Positions 1-7,218 of a stretch of DNA of 64,000 bases are shown piece by piece. The number at the start of each line of letters is the position of its first letter. The stretch's first letter is position 1. The stretch spans positions 3,410,001 to 3,474,000 of the forward strand of contig NZ_JAUSXV010000001.1 in NCBI RefSeq assembly GCF_030816295.1, read 5' to 3'. Below the pieces are notes generated by a model. It was not told the DNA's origin. It saw nothing but the letters and a program-made list of their open reading frames with translations, and did no database searches. This stretch comes from Microbacterium natoriense. GTDB lineage: Bacteria; Actinomycetota; Actinomycetes; Actinomycetales; Microbacteriaceae. A program made the translations under genes and the position numbers.

Positions 1-416
1 AATCGGCGTTGGTGCAGCGAAAGGTCAGGCGGGCGGGTCTCGCTCGCATCCGCGCGCGGATTCCGTCCCATGGCCGCTGGCTCGTCGACCTCGCGCGGGA
101 CGATGCTGACAGTGGGCTCGAGTCGCTGCTGCGGCTCCGGGTGCACCTTCTCGGCATCACCCTCGAGTGCCAAGTCGAGATCCCTACCGTCGGCCGCGTG
201 GACTTCGTTATCGCGGGGCGGTTGATCCTCGAGGCCGATGGCAGAGAGAACCACGAGAGCGACACGAAGCGCCACAGCGACCGGGTGCGGGATGCCGCGG
301 CATCCGCCCTCGGATACGAGACTCTGCGTTTCGACTACGCGCAGATCGTCCACGACTGGCCGTCCGTCGAAGCCGCGATCATCGCGGCCGTCGTTCGGCT
401 GCACGAGCGCGACTGA
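1..416 (+). CDS. DUF559-type endonuclease-like protein, 5' end outside window
   Basis: The frame is open from the window edge (first full codon at base 3) and stops at 414-416, leaving about 137 C-terminal residues. The segments 'SGLESLLRLRV', 'VGRVDFVIAG' and 'LILEADGREN' match the acidic-residue pattern (E...VDF...EADG) of the DUF559 fold, which is related to Vsr and PD-(D/E)XK nucleases. In Actinobacteria this domain usually sits at the C-terminus of a roughly 300-residue protein whose N-terminus is an AbiEi-like helix-turn-helix; that part is not visible here. The gene converges on the reductase gene that follows. Family assignment is fairly safe. Nuclease activity and any toxin-antitoxin or defence role are inference. 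Confidence 0.7.
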   Translation, partial: SALVQRKVRRAGLARIRARIPSHGRWLVDLARDDADSGLESLLRLRVHLLGITLECQVEIPTVGRVDFVIAGRLILEADGRENHESDTKRHSDRVRDAAASALGYETLRFDYAQIVHDWPSVEAAIIAAVVRLHERD

Positions 417-521
417 TCGCTCTGTCGGGAGCCGCAGGCGGTTTTCCAGCGCGTCGCGCCGGAAGGCCCCGACGGAGCGGAATCCTCCCGACGAATCGAA
501 CGCGGAAGGCCCGAGCGCGGC

Positions 522-2075
522 TCAGTACCCGGCGAACGCGTCGGTCGTGAGGTTGTGCGCCTTCTGCAGGGCCGGGGCGAGATCGGCGATCAGCCGCGGC
601 GGGCCGGAGATGAACGCGTGGCGGGATGCGAGGTCTGCCACGTGCTTCTCCAGGGCCACGGCGTCCAGCCGCGCGCCCTGCGCCCAGGTCCAGCGCGCGG
701 GCAGGTCCGTGGGCTCTTCGCGGGTGAAGACCACGACGCGGGCGCCGGTCGCGGCGAGCTCATCGCGGAACGCGAGCTCGGCGGGGTCGGACGCCACGTA
801 CACGAGCACGACGTCGCGCTTCTCCCCCGTCACCTGCAGCTGCCGGAGCTGGGACACGAACGGCGTCACTCCGATGCCGGCCGCCACCATCAGGACGGGT
901 ACATCGCCCTTCGGCAGCAGGAAGTCGCCCCAGGTGCCGGTCACCGCGAGCGTGGCGCCCGGCTGGGCTGCGGCGAGTGCGCGCTTGTAGCTCGACGGAT
1001 GCTTCTGGTCGCCGTCCTTGTATGCGATCCGCAGCGTCGGAAGGTCACCGGGCGCCGAGACGATGCTGAACTCGCGGCGCGTTCCGCGGGCGTCCGGGCG
1101 ACGGTGCGGGACGTCGAGCTCGAGATACTGGCCGGGAAGGAACCGCAGCCGGCTCTTGGTGCGGAACGTGAGTTCCTGCACGGTGGGCGTGATGAACGCG
1201 CGCTTCTCGAGCGTGAGGCGCACCGATCCGCGCACCGCGAACGCGAAGGCCAGCAGGTTGCCGATCAGCAGCGCGCGCTCCTGCCCGAGCGTGAAACCTG
1301 CGACGAAGATCGGCCATCCGGCGAGCACGCCGACCAGGGCAGCCACCGAGAACTGCTGCCAGCGCCGTGGGGGCAGCGTCAGCGGCTCCGAGAGCATGAA
1401 CGCGCCGAGGAAGAAGTACGGCGACTGCAGCACTGCGAACGACAACGCCTGGCCGGCGTCGAAGGGCAGACCGCCCTGGGTGAGCTGCACGTACTGGCGC
1501 AGCAGGGAGACCGCGATCGCGATGACGAGGAACACCAGCACGAGCCGCACCTTCTCGGTGCGCCACAGCACGAACAGTCCGAGGATCACGACCGGTACGA
1601 ACAGCGCGGGGGTGCCGACCCACCACGACGAGGTCGTGCCGAGACCTGTGATCGTGACGACGGCGGCGCCGAACGCCGCGGGGTTCAGGATGTGCCGTCC
1701 GCGCCACGCGATCACGTACTTCGAGACGCTGGCCAGGGCTCCGGCCAGGGCGAGCCCGCCGAGGGCCTCGGGAGCGAGGCCGGATGCCGGCGCGAGGACG
1801 AACAGCAGGATCAGCGCGGTGACCAGCGACGACTCGATGCGCCATGGCAGATGAAGCAGCCGCTGCACGGCGGCGTCGACTGCGGAGATCACCACGGCGA
1901 GGACGACGAAGGAGACGAGGATCTCGAACGGCTGCGGCGCGACCAGCCCCGCGAACGAGAGCAGCTCGGCGAACAGAGCCAGCGCGAGGAGCGAGAACAG
2001 CACCAGGCGGTACATCGACAGCGCGCCCAGGAGCGCGAGGACCCGCTGCCTGACAGCGGTGAATGCGGTGATCAC
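522..2075 (-). CDS. Membrane RnfD/NqrB-like domain fused to FAD/NAD(P) ferredoxin-reductase domain
   Basis: About 517 residues. The first roughly 290 form about ten hydrophobic segments with the RnfD/NqrB-like signature 'HILNPAAFGAA'. The rest is a ferredoxin-NADP reductase-type module: FAD-binding 'RREFSIVSAP', nucleotide-binding 'MVAAGIGVTPFVSQL' and C-terminal 'HAFISGPP'. The expected role is to take electrons from NAD(P)H on the inside and pass them across the membrane. It is the last gene of a minus-strand operon with ApbE and an FMN-binding lipoprotein, which are the likely acceptor and its maturase. A GTG at 2084 lies only one base after AGGAAG, so the GTG at 2075, about ten bases after it, is the better start. 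The electron-transfer role is inferred from domains and context. Confidence 0.8.
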   Translation of the reverse strand: MITAFTAVRQRVLALLGALSMYRLVLFSLLALALFAELLSFAGLVAPQPFEILVSFVVLAVVISAVDAAVQRLLHLPWRIESSLVTALILLFVLAPASGLAPEALGGLALAGALASVSKYVIAWRGRHILNPAAFGAAVVTITGLGTTSSWWVGTPALFVPVVILGLFVLWRTEKVRLVLVFLVIAIAVSLLRQYVQLTQGGLPFDAGQALSFAVLQSPYFFLGAFMLSEPLTLPPRRWQQFSVAALVGVLAGWPIFVAGFTLGQERALLIGNLLAFAFAVRGSVRLTLEKRAFITPTVQELTFRTKSRLRFLPGQYLELDVPHRRPDARGTRREFSIVSAPGDLPTLRIAYKDGDQKHPSSYKRALAAAQPGATLAVTGTWGDFLLPKGDVPVLMVAAGIGVTPFVSQLRQLQVTGEKRDVVLVYVASDPAELAFRDELAATGARVVVFTREEPTDLPARWTWAQGARLDAVALEKHVADLASRHAFISGPPRLIADLAPALQKAHNLTTDAFAGY

Positions 2076-2095
2076 GACGTCCACTCTTCCTTATC

Positions 2096-2956
2096 TCACG
2101 ACACTCGGGGGCGGGCGAGGAACAGTTCCCCTGGCCAGCCTTCCGAGCGTTCGACCTTGCCGTCCGTGCTCATCCGCACCCAGTCGACGCCCCAGTCGGC
2201 GGCAAGCTCCGGTCCGCCCTCGAAGAACAGCGCGGTGGCGACGGCATCCGCCCTCATCGCCTCGGCATCGAGAGCCCAGGTCGCCGCCCAGGTGCGCACC
2301 GGCTGCCCCGTGCGGGCATCGAGCACGTGGTGCAGCCCGTCGCCCCACGCTCGGCGGTTGGTCGCCGAGCCGCACAGTGCGCCGTTCTGCAACTCCACGA
2401 CGCCGATCGCCTTGGTGGCGTCGAAGGGGTGCTCGAGGGCCGTGCGCACGGCCGCACCGCGCACGCGCATGTCGCCGCCCGCGTCGACCACGAGATCACC
2501 CGAGACGCCGTCGAGAGCGGCGAAGACGAGATCGACCAGTCGTCCCTTGCCGAGGGCGCCCACGTCGATCAGAGCCGGAGCGGATGCCGTCGCCCTTTGT
2601 GCGCTCCACGAGATCACCTCGGACCAGTCATCCCGTGCCGCCACGGCCGCGCCCGAGGTCAGCGTGTACGCCGCGTCGTATCCCAGTGCCTCGAGGCTCG
2701 CGCCCACGAGCGGGTTCACCGCACCCCCGGTGGCGCCGGAGAGGGCCCGGTAGGCGTCGAGCATGGGGGCGGCATCCGCCGACTCCAGCACTCCGCCTGC
2801 CGTCGCCAGCCGTGACACGGCCGAGTCGGCACGGAACCGCGACCAGTCGCGGTCGAAGCGCTCGATCAGATCGCTGACGGCAGCGCGATCGCCGCTGTCG
2901 AGGTCGCCCTCGATCTCCCACCGGGTGCCGATCGCGTCGAAACGCCAGATCGTCAT
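2096..2956 (-). CDS. apbE: ApbE-family FAD:protein FMN transferase
   Basis: 286 residues, the usual length for ApbE without a lipoprotein leader. The enzyme attaches FMN from FAD to a Ser/Thr of target proteins by a phosphodiester bond and needs Mg2+. Visible family motifs in order: 'FSRFRADSAVSRL'-like segment near residue 40, 'DVGALGKGRLVD' in the middle, 'VVDAGGDMRVRG', 'HHVLDARTGQP' and 'ADAVATALF' toward the end. It lies 14 bases after the stop of the FMN-binding lipoprotein, its obvious substrate, and 20 bases before the reductase. No signal peptide is seen, although many ApbE proteins act outside the membrane. A cytoplasmic enzyme acting before export is an alternative. Confidence 0.92.
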   Translation of the reverse strand: MTIWRFDAIGTRWEIEGDLDSGDRAAVSDLIERFDRDWSRFRADSAVSRLATAGGVLESADAAPMLDAYRALSGATGGAVNPLVGASLEALGYDAAYTLTSGAAVAARDDWSEVISWSAQRATASAPALIDVGALGKGRLVDLVFAALDGVSGDLVVDAGGDMRVRGAAVRTALEHPFDATKAIGVVELQNGALCGSATNRRAWGDGLHHVLDARTGQPVRTWAATWALDAEAMRADAVATALFFEGGPELAADWGVDWVRMSTDGKVERSEGWPGELFLARPRVS

Positions 2957-2970
2957 GGCAGGTCAGGCGC

Positions 2971-3435
2971 CTAGGAGGCGGCCTGCTCCTTGATCGATTC
3001 GACTGCGGCGTTGAAACCGCCGCTGGTCAGCGACGAGCCAGAGACACGGCTCACCTTCAGGTCGTCGAGAGCGACGCCGACGACCTCATCCGCGATGCCG
3101 CCGATGAACTTCGACTGGTACTGCTCGGTCTCGGGAGCCTGCGGGTCCCCGGTGACCTCGACCTCTTTCACGACGCCGTCGGCGATCGTGAGCGTCACTG
3201 TGACCGACTCGACGGTCTCGGGCGTCTGGTACGAGCCGTCTGCGGTGTAGGTGCCGTCTGCGTAGGTCGCCGCGCCCGCGTTGGAGTCCGTGCTGGTCGA
3301 CGGGGAGTCGGTGCCGGTGCCCTTGTCGGTCTCCGCATCGGCGGCGGACGAGCAGCCGGCGAGGACGAAGAGTCCGGCCACGCCCACGAGCGCTGAGACC
3401 TTGCGTACGGACTGGGGAACGTTCGTGCGGATCAT
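2971..3435 (-). CDS. FMN-binding-domain lipoprotein (flavinylation substrate)
   Basis: 154 residues. A signal peptide ends in the lipobox LAGC with the lipid-anchored Cys at residue 28, followed by a Ser/Thr/Asp-rich linker to about residue 58. The FMN_bind domain (about 58-154) contains 'VSGSSLTSGGF'. The family flavinylation motif is [S]GA[ST]x[ST], so Ser135 is the likely FMN attachment site, with Ser instead of the more common Thr. It is the first gene of the operon with ApbE and the membrane reductase. The ATG at 3435 was chosen because GGGAGGG lies 6 bases upstream and the lipoprotein signal begins there. A much longer open frame upstream is antisense to prs and has no domain. A palindrome sits at 3471-3494. 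Confidence 0.88.
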   Translation of the reverse strand: MIRTNVPQSVRKVSALVGVAGLFVLAGCSSAADAETDKGTGTDSPSTSTDSNAGAATYADGTYTADGSYQTPETVESVTVTLTIADGVVKEVEVTGDPQAPETEQYQSKFIGGIADEVVGVALDDLKVSRVSGSSLTSGGFNAAVESIKEQAAS

Positions 3436-3470
3436 GCTGGCCCTCCCGGTTGGGTGCGTCGACGAGCTGT

Positions 3471-3494
3471 CGATGCATTCAACGGTATGCATCG
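3471..3494 (-). promoter_or_regulatory. Inverted repeat upstream of the flavin operon (candidate operator)
   Basis: Perfect 8-base arms CGATGCAT and ATGCATCG are separated by 8 bases, centred about 47 bases upstream of the lipoprotein start. This position and symmetry fit a repressor or activator site for the FMN lipoprotein/apbE/reductase operon. The binding protein is unknown and none is encoded next to it. Confidence 0.4.
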
Positions 3495-3523
3495 GTCCTA
3501 TGCGCGGGCTGTGCCGCGGCGAT

Positions 3524-3541
3524 GAGACGCCTAGGCGTCTC
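3524..3541 (-). terminator. 18-base perfect palindrome across the prs stop codon
   Basis: GAGACGCCTAGGCGTCTC reads identically on both strands and contains the prs stop codon (3531-3533). As RNA it would form a 7-base-pair stem with a 4-base loop. No U-run follows on the minus strand, so it may be a weak terminator or 3' stabiliser rather than a classic intrinsic terminator. Confidence 0.3.
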
Positions 3542-4565
3542 CGCCGAACATGCTGGTCACCGAGCCGTCTTCGAACACCTCGTGGATCGCGCGTGCCAGC
3601 AGGGGCGCGATGGGGAGGATCGTGAGCTTGTCCCAGCGACGCGACTCGGTGAGCGGGATGGTGTCGGTGATGACGACCTCGTCGATCGAAGCGTCCTGCA
3701 GGCGGTCGGACGCCGGGTCGCTGAAGATCGCGTGGGTCGCCGCGACGATGACGCGATGCGCACCGGCCGACTTGAGAGCCTGCGCGGCCTTCACGATCGT
3801 GCCGCCGGTGTCGATCATGTCGTCGACCAGGAGGCAGGTACGGCCCTCGACGGTTCCGACGATCTCGTGCACCGAGACCTGGTTGGCGACCTTCGGGTCG
3901 CGGCGCTTGTGGATGATCGCGAGCGGAGCGCCGAGGCTGTCCGACCAGGTGTCGGCCACACGCACTCGGCCCATGTCGGGCGAGACGACCGTGAGGATCT
4001 CGCGGTCCTCCTTCGACAGCGTGCGCTGGAAGTAGTCGAGCAGCACGGGCTTGGCGAACAGGTGGTCGACGGGTCCGTCGAAGAAGCCCTGGATCTGCGC
4101 AGCATGCAGGTCGACGCTCATGACGCGGTCGGCGCCTGCGGTCTTGAGCAGGTCGGCGACCAGGCGCGCGCTGATGGGCTCGCGGCCACGGCCCTTCTTG
4201 TCCTGGCGCGAGTAGGGGTAATACGGTGCGACGACGGTGATGCGCTTGGCCGAGGCGCGCTTGGCCGCATCGATCATGATGAGCGTCTCCATGAGCCACT
4301 CGTTCACGGGCTCGCCGAACGTCTGTATGAGGAAGAGGTCGCAGCCGCGGATCGAGACCTCGAAACGGGCGTAGATCTCGCCTGACGCGAAGGTGCGGTG
4401 CTCGACGGGGGCGATCTCGGTGCCGAGATCCGCTGCGACGGCGGCGGTCAGCCCGGGGTGCGAACGTCCGCCGGCGATGACGAGTCGCTTCTTCGTCTTG
4501 GCGACGAGCCCTGGGGCGATGTCGTTATCGCGGTCCAGATCGACAGTCTTCTTCTTGCGCGCCAT
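3531..4565 (-). CDS. prs: Ribose-phosphate pyrophosphokinase
   Basis: 344 residues. It makes PRPP from ribose 5-phosphate and ATP, feeding purine, pyrimidine, histidine, tryptophan and NAD synthesis. Visible features: a Lys-rich N-terminal extension of about 22 residues, the class-I catalytic segment 'VDLHAAQIQGFF' (151-162) and the PRPP-binding loop 'LLVDDMIDTGGTI' (about 245-257). The gene starts 6 bases after the glmU stop on the same strand, so the two are surely co-transcribed, linking PRPP and UDP-GlcNAc supply. The identification is unambiguous. Confidence 0.98.
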   Translation of the reverse strand: MARKKKTVDLDRDNDIAPGLVAKTKKRLVIAGGRSHPGLTAAVAADLGTEIAPVEHRTFASGEIYARFEVSIRGCDLFLIQTFGEPVNEWLMETLIMIDAAKRASAKRITVVAPYYPYSRQDKKGRGREPISARLVADLLKTAGADRVMSVDLHAAQIQGFFDGPVDHLFAKPVLLDYFQRTLSKEDREILTVVSPDMGRVRVADTWSDSLGAPLAIIHKRRDPKVANQVSVHEIVGTVEGRTCLLVDDMIDTGGTIVKAAQALKSAGAHRVIVAATHAIFSDPASDRLQDASIDEVVITDTIPLTESRRWDKLTILPIAPLLARAIHEVFEDGSVTSMFGGDA

Positions 4566-4571
4566 TTCCGC

Positions 4572-6002
4572 CTATTCCGCCGATCGCTCTCGGGCTGCAG
4601 CATCCGCCGCACCCGTGCCTGCCCTGTTCTTCTCGACCCAGCCCTCGATGTTGCGCTGAGGCGCGACGCTCATGGCAAGCGCACCGGCCGGGACGTCTTT
4701 TCGGACGGCGGCACCGGCGCCTGTCTTCGCGCCAGCACCCAGCCTAACGGGAGCGACCAGGGTCGTGTGCGATCCGGTGTGCACCTCGTCCTCGATGACG
4801 GTGCGGTGCTTGTTCACATCGTCGTAGTTGGCGGTGATCGTGCTCGCCCCGAGGTTCACGCCGCGACCGATCGTCGCATCTCCCACGTAGGACAGGTGCG
4901 GGACCTTGCTGCCCTCGCCGATCTCGGCGTTCTTCGTCTCGACGTAGGCGCCGATCTTGCCCTTGGCGCCGAGGATCGTGCCGGGGCGCAGGAACGAGAA
5001 GGGGCCTACCGTCGCCTGCGCACCGATCACGGCGAGCGTCGCGTCGGTGCGGCGGATGGTCGCGTCCTCCCCCACTTCGCAGTCCACGAGGGTGGTGTCC
5101 GGCCCGATGGTCGCGCCCGCGGCGATCGTGGTGGCGCGCAGGATCTGCGTGTTCGGGAGAATCGTCACGTCGGATGCGAGCGTGGCATCGTCGTCGATCC
5201 AGGTGGTGTCGGGGTCGACGATCGTGACGCCCTCGAGCTGCCAGCGGCGCACGATCCGGGAGTTCAGCAGCCGGCCGACGAGGGCCAGCTGAGCGCGGTC
5301 GTTGACGCCGTAGGTGACGGTGACGTCGGAGACGACGGATGCCGCGACCCGGTCGCCGTCGCGACGCAGCAGACCGGGAACATCGGTGAGATACATCTCG
5401 CCCTGCGCGTTGTCGACGCCGATCTCGGGGAGGTAGCGGCGCAGGGTCTCCGAGCGGAACACGTACATCCCGGCGTTGATCTCGCGGACGGCAGCCTCGT
5501 CGGCGCTCGCATCCTTCTGCTCGACGATGCGGTCCACGCCGCCGTCGGCGTCGCGGATGACCCGGCCGTAGCCCGTGGGGTCGTCCACCACGGCCGTCAT
5601 CAGGGTCGCCGGCGCTCCTGCGGCTCGGTGTTCGTCGAGGAACGCGGCGAGGGTGTCGGCGTCCGCCAGCGGGCAGTCTCCCGAGAGCACGAGCACGTCG
5701 CCGTCGAAGTCGTCGGGCAGCGCGTCGATCGCGACCTGGACGGCGCGTCCGGTGCCGGGGATCTCGTCCTGATCGACGAACACGGCATCCGGGTAGTCCT
5801 CGGCGAGCGCGGCGACGACCTGGTCGCGCTCGTGCCGGACGACGACCTCGATGTGGTCGGCGGCGAGCCGCACGGCGGTGGTGAGAACGTGACCGACGAG
5901 GGGACGCCCGCCGATCGGATGCAGGACCTTCGGCAGGCGCGACTTCATGCGCGTGCCTTGGCCTGCGGCGAGGATGATGATCGCGAGCTTGTTCCCAGTC
6001 AT
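4572..6002 (-). CDS. glmU: Bifunctional N-acetylglucosamine-1-phosphate uridyltransferase / glucosamine-1-phosphate acetyltransferase
   Basis: 476 residues. It makes UDP-GlcNAc for peptidoglycan. The N-terminal Rossmann-like uridyltransferase carries 'LAAGQGTRMKSRLPK' (11-25). From about residue 250 the left-handed beta-helix acetyltransferase shows hexapeptide-like repeats and 'ANYDDVNKHRT'. The ATG at 6002 is the only plausible start, since the nucleotide-binding motif begins at residue 11 and no in-frame start codon lies between. Only one base separates this ATG from the 3' end of tRNA-Gln, so the GGCGGAG that could act as ribosome-binding site is the tRNA acceptor stem. If the tRNA is excised, the glmU message would be essentially leaderless. 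A longer reading of this frame is spurious. Confidence 0.97.
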   Translation of the reverse strand: MTGNKLAIIILAAGQGTRMKSRLPKVLHPIGGRPLVGHVLTTAVRLAADHIEVVVRHERDQVVAALAEDYPDAVFVDQDEIPGTGRAVQVAIDALPDDFDGDVLVLSGDCPLADADTLAAFLDEHRAAGAPATLMTAVVDDPTGYGRVIRDADGGVDRIVEQKDASADEAAVREINAGMYVFRSETLRRYLPEIGVDNAQGEMYLTDVPGLLRRDGDRVAASVVSDVTVTYGVNDRAQLALVGRLLNSRIVRRWQLEGVTIVDPDTTWIDDDATLASDVTILPNTQILRATTIAAGATIGPDTTLVDCEVGEDATIRRTDATLAVIGAQATVGPFSFLRPGTILGAKGKIGAYVETKNAEIGEGSKVPHLSYVGDATIGRGVNLGASTITANYDDVNKHRTVIEDEVHTGSHTTLVAPVRLGAGAKTGAGAAVRKDVPAGALAMSVAPQRNIEGWVEKNRAGTGAADAAARERSAE

Positions 6003-6003
6003 G

Positions 6004-6075
6004 CTCCGCCGCCAGGACTCGAACCTAGACCTAACAGCTCCAAAGGCTGTCGTGCTGCCATTACACCACGGCGGA
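6004..6075 (-). tRNA. tRNA-Gln (anticodon TTG)
   Basis: 72 nucleotides. Acceptor stem TCCGCCG/CGGCGGA with discriminator G; D-arm around GTGTAATGGCA; anticodon arm CAGCC-TTTGGAG-CTG with anticodon TTG for Gln CAA codons; T-arm TAGGTTCGAGTCCTG. CCA is not encoded, and the next bases are C then the ATG of glmU. Confidence 0.95.
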
Positions 6076-6098
6076 CCGGACACCCCGAATGGCTTGGT

Positions 6099-6111
6099 GA
6101 GCCCGTCGAAG
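6099..6111 (-). repeat. Degenerate family A repeat core
   Basis: GAGCCCGTCGAAG differs at one base from the reverse complement of the family A core (GAGCCTGTCGAAG seen at 16256-16280). It lies between tRNA-Gln and the GNAT gene. It is short, so it may be chance or a decayed copy. Confidence 0.35.
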
Positions 6112-6212
6112 AGTCTGCCCCTCAAGTCTGCCATGTCCTCCTGGGTGCGACGGGCGGTCACGCTGGAGCCGGTCGTCATACGTCGGAAATGCGGCCTTGG
6201 CATGCTGATGAG

Positions 6213-6713
6213 ATGAGCATCGTCATCGAACGGGTCGAGACGTCGACGTCCGCACTGTCCGACTTCATCGCGGCCCATCACGCGGACATGCAGGGAACCG
6301 CTCCGCCCGAGAGCCAGCATGCGTTGGCGATCGAACGGCTTCTCGCCCCCGGCATCCGCTTGTTCGCGGCGACGCTCGAGGGCCGGATCGTCGCATCGGG
6401 CGCCCTGGCGCCGGTGGATGAGGACCACGAGGAGCTCAAGTCGATGCGCACAGATCCGTCCGTGCGCGGCCGCGGGCTCGGACGGGCGATGCTCGCCTTC
6501 CTGATCGACGACGCGGCAGGGCGCGGCATCCGTCGTCTGTCTCTGGAGACCGGAAGGCACGACTTCTTCGCGCCGGCCCGTGCGATGTACGCGAAGGCCG
6601 GATTCGTCGAGTGCGGGGCCTTCGGCCGCTACCTTCCCGACGAGAACAGCGCGTTCATGACGCTGACGCCGGTACCGCCGAGGTCCCCCGACTCGGCGCT
6701 GCACCCGCGATAA
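6213..6713 (+). CDS. GNAT-family N-acetyltransferase
   Basis: 166 residues. The acetyl-CoA binding motif 'VRGRGLGRAMLAFLI' lies mid-protein, followed by 'LSLETGRHDFFAPARAMYAKAGF', the usual beta5-alpha4 end of the GNAT fold (written here in two parts: LSLETGRHDFF and APARAMYAKAGF). The segment 'SMRTDPSVRG' precedes it. The start is the ATG at 6213; a longer open frame upstream has no homologous content. It ends 7 bases before a MarR gene on the same strand, so the two probably form a unit. The substrate is unknown; the subfamily resembles small-molecule or amino-acid acetyltransferases of the PhnO type. Confidence 0.85.
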   Translation: MSIVIERVETSTSALSDFIAAHHADMQGTAPPESQHALAIERLLAPGIRLFAATLEGRIVASGALAPVDEDHEELKSMRTDPSVRGRGLGRAMLAFLIDDAAGRGIRRLSLETGRHDFFAPARAMYAKAGFVECGAFGRYLPDENSAFMTLTPVPPRSPDSALHPR

Positions 6714-6720
6714 TGAACGG

Positions 6721-7215
6721 ATGAGCGAGGTGGATGAGGTCGACCGGATCGTCGGCGCGTGGAACACGCAGCGACCGGACCTCGACTTCTCCCCGCTCGA
6801 GGTGCTCTCGCGCGTGGACCGCTTGACGCGGCTGCTCGACCGCGCGCGCCGTGACGTGTTCCGCCGCAGCGACCTGGAGCCGTGGGAGTGGGACGTGCTG
6901 TCCGCTCTGCGGCGGGCCGGCGCCCCGTTCCAGCTCTCCCCCAAGCAGCTGCTGCAGCAGACCCTGGTCTCCAGCGGAACCATGACCAACCGCATCGATC
7001 GGCTGGTAGGGCGCCGCTTCGTGCGCCGGGAGTCCGACCCCGCCGACGGTCGCAGCGTGCTCGTGACCCTGACGGACGACGGACGGATCCGGGTGGATGC
7101 TGCGATCACCCGCCTCGTCGACGTGGAGGCCGACCTGCTGCAGGGGCTGTCCCGCAGCGACCGCGAACGGCTGGCCGGCCTCCTCCGCAAGCTCAGTCTG
7201 AGCTTCGACGCCTGA
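6721..7215 (+). CDS. MarR-family transcriptional regulator
   Basis: 164 residues with a central winged helix. 'LEPWEWDVLSALRRAG' precedes the recognition helix region 'VSSGTMTNRIDRLVGRRFV', and the wing 'RESDPADGRSVLVTLTDDG' is the most typical MarR signature. It would bind DNA as a dimer and respond to a small ligand. It directly follows the GNAT gene and converges on the oxidoreductase gene, so either may be a target. Confidence 0.93.
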   Translation: MSEVDEVDRIVGAWNTQRPDLDFSPLEVLSRVDRLTRLLDRARRDVFRRSDLEPWEWDVLSALRRAGAPFQLSPKQLLQQTLVSSGTMTNRIDRLVGRRFVRRESDPADGRSVLVTLTDDGRIRVDAAITRLVDVEADLLQGLSRSDRERLAGLLRKLSLSFDA

Positions 7216-7218
7216 GTC

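Noticed and set aside
2971..4299. A long minus-strand frame extending the FMN-binding lipoprotein through prs
   Set aside because: It is another frame of prs on the same strand; the lipoprotein signal and ribosome-binding site fix the start at 3435.
4572..7190. A very long minus-strand frame joining glmU to about 390 upstream residues
   Set aside because: The upstream part runs antisense to the MarR and GNAT genes and through the tRNA; the real glmU start is the ATG at 6002.
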